A DNA stretch of 7,321 bases. Source: Firmicutes bacterium UBA3920. GTDB taxonomy: Bacteria; Bacillota; Clostridia; Caldicoprobacterales; Xylanivirgaceae. The notes below the pieces were generated by a model, which did no database searches, had not been told where the DNA came from, and saw only the letters and a program-made list of their open reading frames with translations. This document shows, one piece after another, positions 1 to 6,005 of the stretch (position 1 is the stretch's first letter; each line of letters begins with the position of its first letter). Position numbers and translations under genes: made by a program. The stretch is from assembly GCA_002386065.1 (NCBI GenBank), contig DGES01000058.1, positions 4,343 through 11,663 of the forward strand. Direction: 5' to 3'.

Positions 1-50
1 ATGGGGAAAAAACTCATGAGTTTAAAATTATAGATTGTACCTATGTATTG

Positions 51-59
51 TGGTATAAT
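51..59 (+). promoter_or_regulatory. Extended -10 promoter for the MFS transporter gene
   Basis: The sequence TGGTATAAT combines a consensus -10 hexamer (TATAAT, 54-59) with the upstream TG of an extended -10 element. No good -35 hexamer lies 16-18 bp upstream; a TTGTAC at 35-40 is only 13 bp away. Extended -10 promoters can work without a -35. Transcription would begin near position 66 and leave a leader of about 100 nt before the gene. A 6-bp inverted repeat (AATTGC at 57-62, GCAATT at 83-88) overlaps the -10 and could be an operator, but it is short enough to be chance. Confidence 0.5.
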
Positions 60-169
60 TGCAGATTATGAGATCTTTTTTCGCAATTGAATTATAGAAA
101 AAATAAGGAAACAAAAAAAGTATTTTAGAAATTCTATCCTTACAATACAATAATATCTGGAGGACTTTT

Positions 170-1330
170 ATGTATTCATTTTTACTTATAATTATATATA
201 TTGCCTTTATAAGCCTTGGACTGCCAGATTCGCTTCTCGGTTCAGCATGGCCGATAATGTATGGACAACTTGGTGTACCAATGTCTTATGCTGGAATTAT
301 AACAATGATTATTGCTAGTGGAACCATAATATCTAGTCTTATGTCCGATAAGCTGACGAGAAAACTCGGAGCAGGGCTTGTAACTGCGATCAGTGTGATG
401 ATGACAGCAGTGGCACTGTTTGGGTTTTCTGTTTCTAATTCTTTTCTTATGCTTTGCCTATGGGCTATCCCATATGGACTTGGTGCAGGCGCAGTGGATG
501 CTGCTTTAAACAACTATGTTGCACTACACTATGCCTCACGACATATGAGCTGGCTGCACTGCTTCTGGGGAATTGGAGCAACAGTCAGTCCATACATTAT
601 GAGTTATTGCCTAACACACAACTTTGGATGGAACAGTGGTTACCGCTCGGTTGCCGTCCTGCAGATTGTGTTGACAGCTATACTTTTTGCCAGCCTTCCA
701 CTCTGGAAAAGGGAGAATACTATTGAAAGTAGCTCTGAAGCTTTAACAGCGACTCTGAGTCTGCCCCAAGCTCTGAAGATAAAAGGGGTCAAGTTTGTTC
801 TTCTGGCCTTTTTCGGTTACTGTGCCCTTGAAACGACAACAGGTTTATGGGCAAGTAGTTATCTTGTAGAATTTCGCGGAATTGATTCCGAAATTGCCGC
901 AAAATTTACATCGTTGTTTTTCATAGGAATAACCTTTGGGCGCTTTCTTTGCGGATTTATTGCTGATAGAACAGGAGATAAGTTACTCATTCGATTTGGT
1001 ATAATAATTGTTATTTTCGGAATTATATTGGTAGGGTTTCCTGGTGTAAGAAATATAACAGCTTTAATCGGTCTTGTCATTATCGGTCTTGGCTGTGCTC
1101 CTGTTTATCCATCAATAATACACTCCACACCGTCAAACTTTGGAGAGAAAAATTCTCAGGCAATTATTGGAATACAAATGGCAAGTGCTTATGTTGGCAG
1201 CACTTTTATGCCACCACTCTTTGGTTTAATTGCAGACAATATAAACATAGGTCTATATCCTATATTTTTGATGTTCTTTGCAATACTCATGCTCGTGATG
1301 TCAGAGATATTAAATAGAGTAGTCGAATAA
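170..1330 (+). CDS. MFS transporter, sugar-permease-like, substrate unknown
   Basis: A 386-residue integral membrane protein of the major facilitator superfamily, expected to move a small solute across the cytoplasmic membrane. Hydrophobic segments run along the whole length (roughly 11-12 helices), with the central cytoplasmic loop at about residues 180-205. An MFS motif-A-like loop (SDKLTRKLG, residues 59-67) follows TM2, and a second copy (GFIADRTGDK, 262-271) sits at the equivalent place in the C-terminal half, as expected for the duplicated MFS fold. The stretch PYGLGAGAVDAALNNYVA (101-118) and the acidic E221 in the seventh helix resemble the fucose-permease/YbjJ-like branch common in Firmicutes; this placement is from memory of the family. 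The start is set by GGAGGA at 159-164, 5 nt before ATG. The gene stands alone, convergent with ilvD, with no catabolic neighbour to indicate a substrate. An amino acid or drug substrate cannot be excluded. Confidence 0.9.
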   Translation: MYSFLLIIIYIAFISLGLPDSLLGSAWPIMYGQLGVPMSYAGIITMIIASGTIISSLMSDKLTRKLGAGLVTAISVMMTAVALFGFSVSNSFLMLCLWAIPYGLGAGAVDAALNNYVALHYASRHMSWLHCFWGIGATVSPYIMSYCLTHNFGWNSGYRSVAVLQIVLTAILFASLPLWKRENTIESSSEALTATLSLPQALKIKGVKFVLLAFFGYCALETTTGLWASSYLVEFRGIDSEIAAKFTSLFFIGITFGRFLCGFIADRTGDKLLIRFGIIIVIFGIILVGFPGVRNITALIGLVIIGLGCAPVYPSIIHSTPSNFGEKNSQAIIGIQMASAYVGSTFMPPLFGLIADNINIGLYPIFLMFFAILMLVMSEILNRVVE

Positions 1331-1418
1331 ATTTATTTATTGTACATACTAATAACCACGAAAATTATACACTAACGTCTTAAATATATGATACTCTAAT
1401 ATTAATCTATAGATATGC
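1331..1418. other. Convergent intergenic spacer without a clear terminator
   Basis: These 88 bp separate the stop codons of the MFS gene (+) and ilvD (-). The stretch is very A+T-rich and contains only short self-complementary words (ATCTATAGAT and TAATATTA). I see no GC-rich stem followed by a T-run in either direction. Termination here is either factor-dependent or uses weak AT hairpins. Confidence 0.5.
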
Positions 1419-3080
1419 CTACTTTTTTAACACTGCGCCGGCGCCAGCTGATGTCACCATACTAGCATATCTTGCAAGATATCCTTCTTTTATCTTAGGC
1501 TCTGGCATCTTCCATGTTTTAAGCCGTCTTTCAATCTCGCCATCAGATAATTCCACATCAAGCCTTCCAGCTGGTATATCTATGGAGATAATATCTCCAT
1601 CTTCAACCACAGCAATGGGACCTCCCTCCATTGCCTCAGGAGATACATGACCTATTGATGCCCCTCGAGTAGCACCAGAGAACCGCCCATCTGTTAAAAG
1701 AGCTACATCCTTATCCAATCCCATACCAGCTATGGCCGATGTAGGAGACAGCATCTCCTTCATACCAGGACCGCCTTTAGGACCTTCATATCGTATAATC
1801 ACTACATCGCCTTTCTTTATATTCCCATTTAATATGGATTCAAATGCCTCTTCTTCTGAATTGAATACCCTAGCAGGACCTCTATGAACAAGCATCTCTT
1901 GAGCTACTGCTGATTGTTTTACCACCGCACCATCTGGAGCTAAGTTACCCCTAAGTACTCTTATGCCACCGGTTTTACTATAGGGATTGGATATAGACCT
2001 TATAACCTCTTCATTTAAAATCTCAGCCCTTTTTATATTCTCTCCTATTGTCTTTCCTGTAACTGTCTCTCTATCTATGTCTATGAGGTTGGCTTTAGAT
2101 AGTTCCTTCATAACTGCCTGTACCCCTCCTGCCATGTAAAGATCTTCTACATGATGAGGACCTGCAGGACTTAATCGACATAAATTAGGCGTTTTCTCAC
2201 TTATCTCATTTACTATATCTAAATCAATCGAAATACCTACCTCATTTGCAATAGCTGGAAGGTGAAGTACTGAGTTCGTAGAACATCCAAGGGCCATATC
2301 TACAGTTAGTGCATTTTTAAAGGCATCTTCTCCCATTATATCCCTAGGTTTAACATCTTTTTCCACAAGCTCCATTATGGTTATACCCGTCTCCTTTGCA
2401 AGTCTCACCCTAGCTGCATATACTGCAGGAATTGTTCCATTCCCAGGAAGGGCCATTCCCAATGCCTCTGTAAGACAATTCATAGAATTGGCAGTATACA
2501 TACCAGAACACGAACCACAGCTAGGACATGCCTTATCTTCTAATTCTCTCATTTCTTCTTCTGTCATTTTACCAGCCTTCACAGCCCCTACTGCTTCAAA
2601 AACCGTACTCAAATCCACATCCTGACCTCCTAGCTTACCTGCAAGCATAGGACCACCGCTCACAACTATGGCTGGAATATTAAGTCTAGCAGCTGCCATT
2701 AACATACCTGGTACAATCTTATCACAATTAGGTATTAAGACTAGACCATCAAAACCATGGGCAATCGCCATTGCCTCTATACTATCTGCTATGAGCTCCC
2801 GGGTTGGAAGAGAATATTTCATTCCCATATGCCCCATTGCTATGCCATCACACACACCTATACACGGAATTTCAATGGGAGTACCCCCTGCCATTCTAAC
2901 ACCTTCTTTGGCAGCCTTTGCTATCGTATCCAGATGTATATGACCTGGTATTATTTCACTCTTGGCATTTACAATACCTATAAGGGGTCTGTCCAGTTCC
3001 TCATCAATATAACCCATGGCCTTGAAAAGAGAGCGATGAGGGGCCTTTTCAAAACCTGTCTTTACCCTATTACTTCTCAT
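1419..3080 (-). CDS. ilvD: Dihydroxy-acid dehydratase IlvD
   Basis: Converts 2,3-dihydroxy-isovalerate and 2,3-dihydroxy-3-methylvalerate to the 2-oxo acids that lead to valine, leucine and isoleucine; cytoplasmic Fe-S enzyme. At 553 residues it is full length for the family. Visible signatures: PCIGVCDGIAMGH (72-84), PNCDKIVPGMLMA (117-129), CPSCGSCSGMYTANSMN (185-201), GCSTNSVLHLPAIA (265-278), GPKGGPGM (433-440) and TDGRFSGATRG (463-473). By family knowledge D78, D120 and K121 bind the Mg ion, and C119 and C191 are cluster ligands. The position that is a third cysteine in [2Fe-2S] dehydratases is glycine here (IIPGHIHL, G46), as in the E. coli enzyme, so I infer an oxygen-labile [4Fe-4S] type. 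The start has GGAGGAG (3088-3094) 7 nt upstream. It is last in the minus-strand block, 130 bp after the M23 gene. The C-terminal SAGAGAV (544-550) is encoded by unusually GC-rich DNA. Confidence 0.97.
   Translation of the reverse strand: MRSNRVKTGFEKAPHRSLFKAMGYIDEELDRPLIGIVNAKSEIIPGHIHLDTIAKAAKEGVRMAGGTPIEIPCIGVCDGIAMGHMGMKYSLPTRELIADSIEAMAIAHGFDGLVLIPNCDKIVPGMLMAAARLNIPAIVVSGGPMLAGKLGGQDVDLSTVFEAVGAVKAGKMTEEEMRELEDKACPSCGSCSGMYTANSMNCLTEALGMALPGNGTIPAVYAARVRLAKETGITIMELVEKDVKPRDIMGEDAFKNALTVDMALGCSTNSVLHLPAIANEVGISIDLDIVNEISEKTPNLCRLSPAGPHHVEDLYMAGGVQAVMKELSKANLIDIDRETVTGKTIGENIKRAEILNEEVIRSISNPYSKTGGIRVLRGNLAPDGAVVKQSAVAQEMLVHRGPARVFNSEEEAFESILNGNIKKGDVVIIRYEGPKGGPGMKEMLSPTSAIAGMGLDKDVALLTDGRFSGATRGASIGHVSPEAMEGGPIAVVEDGDIISIDIPAGRLDVELSDGEIERRLKTWKMPEPKIKEGYLARYASMVTSAGAGAVLKK
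1435..1445. repeat. GC-rich palindromic word shared with leuC
   Basis: The word GCGCCGGCGCC stands out in A+T-rich DNA; its first ten bases are a perfect palindrome. It encodes part of SAGAGAV at the IlvD C-terminus. The identical 11-mer occurs inside the leuC palindrome at 7216-7226, where it also encodes SAGAGAV in the same reading phase. Confidence 0.6.
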
Positions 3081-3210
3081 TTCTTATCTCCTCCAAAACT
3101 ATTTATAAAATCGCTAGAACCTTCTTCTCTATTGGTTCCTGTCTATATTTTCTTATAGTTCATCTAGTACGGATAGCTTTTTTGCATCCATTTTAAAAAC
3201 ATTCTTAAGA
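3081..3210 (-). other. ilvD upstream spacer, possible leader
   Basis: These 130 bp lie between the M23 stop codon and the ilvD ATG. The ilvD ribosome binding site GGAGGAG is at 3088-3094. A 12-codon reading frame (MDAKKLSVLDEL, 3191-3153) with three leucines and one valine ends before a weak stem (GAACC/GGTTC, 3117-3121 with 3134-3138, 12-nt loop). No convincing promoter is visible, so ilvD is probably read through from the M23 gene or beyond. The small frame has no good ribosome binding site and may be chance. Confidence 0.3.
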
Positions 3211-4098
3211 TTAGTCACCATTGAGTTTTACCTTATATATCTCCCATGCCTTTAAAAATGGATATGGATTTACTGCTTTGCCCTTCTCATACATACCAAA
3301 GTGCAAATGTGGGTCAAATTTACCACTAGTTCCTATTGAACCATATCCCGTATCGCCTACATATCCTATCAATTGTCCTTTTTTTATCCTACTACCTTCT
3401 CTTATACCTGATGCATATTTAGACATATGGGCATAGTAATAGTGGATGCCATCATTTCCTTTTATGTATAGGCGCCATCCTCCAAGTTCAAGCCAGCCCT
3501 TCGCTTCCACTACACCATCACAAACCGATATGATGGGAATGTCAAAATCACACATTATATCTATTCCTTCGTGACTCCTTTCTCCACCATAGGTTCGCTT
3601 TGCACCAAAACTATCCTCATAAGCATATTCATATTCTGAGGCAATGGGGAATACCTTATTCTCATATATACTGTTCAATTTTTTAAACTTCTTAACTTCC
3701 CTCTCTACCTTGGATATAAAACTCTTATCGTCACGATAACTTACTAACATGCTCTTTAGCTGTTCTGGCGACTGAATACCCTGTAGATATATGCCTATAC
3801 TACCAGCTCTCTCTTTTGTTATATGCTCCCCTTGGATATTTTCCGCCTTATCTACTGCTGCTAAATAAAACCATGGTACATTCTGATCTAAGGCTGTACT
3901 AAAATATATCTCAAGGTGCCCATCCTCCATATCTGTCACTTTATATTGAGGGAAGTATATATTGGGCATTATAATATAGGATGTGAATATTATTATAAAA
4001 AACAAGATAATAAGGAAAATAGTAAAGCGCCTCTTGTTTATAGTATATCTTTTTCTACGTCCATATCTTATTTGTTTAGGTCCTGTATATCTTTCCAT
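3211..4098 (-). CDS. Membrane-anchored M23 (LytM-type) peptidoglycan endopeptidase
   Basis: A 295-residue zinc metallopeptidase predicted to cut peptide cross-links or stems in peptidoglycan outside the membrane. The N-terminus is strongly basic (residues 11-24), followed by one hydrophobic segment (about 25-45), giving a signal anchor with the rest outside. Residues about 50-150 form an extracellular region of unknown fold containing VPWFYLAAVDKAE (74-86). The M23 domain spans about 165-280 with all expected catalytic residues: H176 and D180 (HEGID), H224 (YYAHMS), and H264 and H266 (PHLHF). It should therefore be active. LytH/YunA, a sporulation-specific endopeptidase of Bacillus, is one possible relative, but I cannot confirm this. 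The start is clear: TAAGGAGG at 4103-4110, a perfect match to the 16S anti-Shine-Dalgarno, 4 nt from ATG. It lies between leuB and ilvD on the same strand, an unexpected place for a wall hydrolase. Confidence 0.92.
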   Translation of the reverse strand: MERYTGPKQIRYGRRKRYTINKRRFTIFLIILFFIIIFTSYIIMPNIYFPQYKVTDMEDGHLEIYFSTALDQNVPWFYLAAVDKAENIQGEHITKERAGSIGIYLQGIQSPEQLKSMLVSYRDDKSFISKVEREVKKFKKLNSIYENKVFPIASEYEYAYEDSFGAKRTYGGERSHEGIDIMCDFDIPIISVCDGVVEAKGWLELGGWRLYIKGNDGIHYYYAHMSKYASGIREGSRIKKGQLIGYVGDTGYGSIGTSGKFDPHLHFGMYEKGKAVNPYPFLKAWEIYKVKLNGD

Positions 4099-4433
4099 GT
4101 TTCCTCCTTATAATGCAAATGAAACAATAGCAGCATGATAACAATAATAAGATAGAGCAGCTATGAATATCCACTATTAACATTAATAGTAAGCCAATGA
4201 AATCATCCAAGGTTATAGCATATTTAAATTTATAAAGACTTAAAAACTAGCCAAAGAGTCCCACCTTTTCTAATTACAAGTATATTAGTATTGGAGTATT
4301 TTTACAACTATTAAATTTAAATTGCTTTTATATCTCTATCTCTCACCATTAAGCACGATTCTGCATATTTGCCATGCTCTACATATTTGCCTTATATATT
4401 TATATATCTATTTTGCCTTATATATTTATATAT
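4099..4433 (-). other. Intergenic region between leuB and the M23 gene
   Basis: These 335 bp contain no credible gene. In the direction of transcription they hold the 26-bp tandem repeat next to the leuB stop, a low-complexity AT stretch, a candidate promoter (4279-4307), a 7-bp inverted repeat with a 4-nt spacer (ACTATTA 4173-4179, TAATAGT 4184-4190) that could be an operator, and the M23 ribosome binding site (4103-4110). CATATTTGCC also occurs twice (4364-4373 and 4382-4391). No GC-rich terminator stem with a T-run is visible after leuB. Confidence 0.5.
4279..4307 (-). promoter_or_regulatory. Candidate SigA-type promoter for the M23 gene (and ilvD)
   Basis: On the minus strand, TTGTAA (4307-4302) and TATACT (4284-4279) are separated by 17 bp, the optimal spacing. 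They match the consensus hexamers at 4 of 6 and 5 of 6 positions. Transcription would begin near 4272 and give a leader of about 170 nt before the M23 ATG. In such A+T-rich DNA chance matches are common. If the peptidase is sporulation-controlled, a different sigma factor would be expected. Confidence 0.4.
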
Positions 4434-4437
4434 CTAT
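4386..4437. repeat. Perfect 26-bp tandem duplication at the leuB 3' end
   Basis: Two identical 26-bp units lie head to tail (4386-4411 and 4412-4437). Each starts TTTGCC and continues as TTATATAT repeated, then CTAT. The right-hand copy includes the leuB stop codon (4434-4436), so the duplication abuts the gene without changing the protein. The absence of any mismatch suggests a recent event such as replication slippage. Confidence 0.9.
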
Positions 4438-5504
4438 CTCACCACTGCTTCAGCAATCAAGTCGCCCATCTGCTCTGTTCCAATCTCTTTCATACCTGGC
4501 TCCATTATATCAGGCGTGCGATAACCCCTATCCAAAACCTTCTCTACTGCCCTATATATGTCCTGTGCGCCATCCTCCAAACCAAAGGAATACTCTAACA
4601 TCATGGCAGCACTCATAATACTTGCTATGGGGTTTGCCACATCCTTACCTGCAATATCTGGAGCCGAACCATGTATTGGCTCATATAGACCCACATTCCC
4701 ATCACCTATGCTGGCAGAAGGCAACATACCCAGTGAACCCGTAAGCATACCTGCTTCATCACTTAGTATATCGCCAAATATATTATTGGTTACTATTACA
4801 TCAAACTGTTTAGGATTTCTAACTAACTGCATAGCAGCATTATCCACATACATATGCCGTAGTTCTACATCCCCATAATCCTCTGCCACTTTTTCCACAA
4901 CAGAACGCCACAACCTAGAACTTTCAAGTACATTGGCCTTATCTATAGATGTAAGGTGTCCACCTCTGCTTCTGGCTATCTCAAATGCGACCCGCGCAAC
5001 CCGTTCCACCTCTTCTGTAGTATATACCTCCACATCCCATGCCCGCTCACCTCTTTCAAGTTCCTCTCTACCCTTCTCACCAAAATACATACCCCCTATT
5101 AGTTCACGGACAATCATTATATCAAGGCCATCATCTAACACTTCCTCTTTAAGAGTAGATGCCGCTTTAAGTTGAGGAAAGAGTAAAGCAGGACGGAGAT
5201 TTGCATATAATCCTAATGCCTTCCTTATCCCAAGAAGTCCAGCTTCTGGGCGAAGATTGCCTGGAAGGTCATCCCATTTATCTCCACCCACAGCTCCAAG
5301 AAAGATGGCTTTACTCTCTTTGCATTTATCTACAGTCTCTTTTGGTAAGGGCATACCCATCTCATCTATTGCTACCCCACCTAATAGTGCATATTCATAT
5401 TGAAATGAATATGAATATTTAGATGCAATTGCATCTAATACTTTTTTTACTTGCCCTGTTATTTCTGGGCCTATTCCATCACCTGGTATCAAAACAATCT
5501 TCAT
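4434..5504 (-). CDS. leuB: 3-isopropylmalate dehydrogenase LeuB
   Basis: Oxidises and decarboxylates 3-isopropylmalate with NAD+ to give 2-oxoisocaproate, the last dedicated step before transamination to leucine; a cytoplasmic dimer in this family. It is full length at 356 residues. Visible features: GDGIGPE (8-14); the isopropyl-group recognition segment RPEAGLLGIR (85-94, with E87, L90 and L91 as in the well-studied Thermus enzyme); substrate arginines R94, R104 and R133; catalytic Y140 and K189; metal-binding D221, D245 and D249 (NNIFGDILSDEAG); and the adenine/NAD loop HGSAPDIAGK (278-287), whose D283 favours NAD over NADP. The start has GGAAGG overlapping the leuD stop codon, 15 bp between genes, which implies translational coupling. 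Enzymes of this type in anaerobes can also serve a citramalate route to isoleucine; the sequence does not settle that. A cluster of inverted repeats lies within codons 23-38. Confidence 0.97.
   Translation of the reverse strand: MKIVLIPGDGIGPEITGQVKKVLDAIASKYSYSFQYEYALLGGVAIDEMGMPLPKETVDKCKESKAIFLGAVGGDKWDDLPGNLRPEAGLLGIRKALGLYANLRPALLFPQLKAASTLKEEVLDDGLDIMIVRELIGGMYFGEKGREELERGERAWDVEVYTTEEVERVARVAFEIARSRGGHLTSIDKANVLESSRLWRSVVEKVAEDYGDVELRHMYVDNAAMQLVRNPKQFDVIVTNNIFGDILSDEAGMLTGSLGMLPSASIGDGNVGLYEPIHGSAPDIAGKDVANPIASIMSAAMMLEYSFGLEDGAQDIYRAVEKVLDRGYRTPDIMEPGMKEIGTEQMGDLIAEAVVR
5391..5438. repeat. Two adjacent inverted repeats inside leuB
   Basis: A 10-bp stem (5391-5400 with 5409-5418, 8-nt loop) is followed with no gap by a 20-bp perfect palindrome (5419-5438, left arm TTAGATGCAA). 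Together they account for all 48 bp. They encode DAIASKYSYSFQYEYA near the LeuB N-terminus, where repeated TAT/TCA/GAA codons partly explain the symmetry. In mRNA they could fold as two consecutive hairpins about 65-115 nt after the start codon. Confidence 0.75.
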
Positions 5505-5519
5505 AATTTTCCATCCTTC

Positions 5520-6005
5520 CTACATTTCTTTCTTTGTATACCCTACAAGTCCATCGGCATCTATTATCTTTTGCATAAAATCAGGAAAACCTACAGCGCG
5601 ATATTCCTTTTCCTTTGTATGATTTATTATTATTCCTTCTTTCATGTCTACAGACACAATATCACCACATTCAATATCTTCCGCCGCTTCCCTACATTCC
5701 ATTATAGGAAGCCCTATATTTATTGCATTTCTATAGAATATCCTGGCAAAGGACTTAGCAATTACACAACTAATACCCGATGCCTTTATGGCAATTGGAG
5801 CATGTTCCCGAGACGAACCACATCCAAAGTTCCAGCCTGCTACCATTATATCACCTGGTACTACTCTATTGATAAAATCTGCGTCCATATCTGCCATACA
5901 GTGGGATGCTAACTCCTTTTTATCTGTAGTTGTGAGATATCGTGCAGGAATTATAACATCTGTATCCACATTATCGCCATACTTATGCACCTTTCCCTTT
6001 AACAT
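5520..6005 (-). CDS. leuD: 3-isopropylmalate dehydratase small subunit LeuD
   Basis: Small (swivelling-domain) subunit of isopropylmalate isomerase. It pairs with LeuC to interconvert 2- and 3-isopropylmalate through a dehydrated intermediate. At 161 residues it is the short LeuD form typical of Clostridia and archaea, rather than the approximately 200-residue enterobacterial form. Signatures: GDNVDTDVIIPARYL (10-24), the aconitase-type NFGCGSSREHAP (59-70) and AKSFARIFYRNAINIGLPI (83-101). The loop after the first motif (YLTTTD, 23-28) lies where substrate specificity is determined in this family. The ATG directly follows the leuC TAG (TAGATG), and its ribosome binding site lies within the last leuC codons, so the two subunits should be translated together in matched amounts. 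Confidence 0.97.
   Translation of the reverse strand: MLKGKVHKYGDNVDTDVIIPARYLTTTDKKELASHCMADMDADFINRVVPGDIMVAGWNFGCGSSREHAPIAIKASGISCVIAKSFARIFYRNAINIGLPIMECREAAEDIECGDIVSVDMKEGIIINHTKEKEYRAVGFPDFMQKIIDADGLVGYTKKEM

Noticed and set aside
1..68. Short plus-strand frames open to the left edge (ending at 33 or 68) as the tail of an upstream gene
   Set aside because: The residues are too few to recognise, and the longer one overlaps the predicted promoter.
1331..1418. Bidirectional terminator between the MFS gene and ilvD
   Set aside because: Only short AT palindromes are present, with no stable stem followed by a T-run.
4240..4275. T-box-like sequence GGTGGGAC on the minus strand upstream of the M23 gene
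   Set aside because: The core lacks the following CCGCG, there is no specifier stem or terminator/antiterminator pair, and it would lie at the very start of the predicted transcript, whereas a T-box motif lies at the 3' end of its leader.
4331..4380. Possible decayed copy of the leuB 3' end downstream of leuB (TCTCACCA near 4342 resembles 4437-4444)
   Set aside because: Only the ends of the compared segment match; base-by-base comparison of about 37 bp gave roughly 14 identities, near chance for this composition.
4386..4437. Two 26-bp repeats as a CRISPR remnant
   Set aside because: The copies are directly abutting with no spacer, are almost purely A/T, and no cas gene is near.
4322..4618. 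Plus-strand reading frames of about 75-98 codons over the leuB 3' end
   Set aside because: They run antisense to leuB and through low-complexity TATA repeats, giving Ile/Tyr/Leu-rich peptides without ribosome binding sites. Similar antisense frames in ilvD, leuD and leuC are shadows of those genes.
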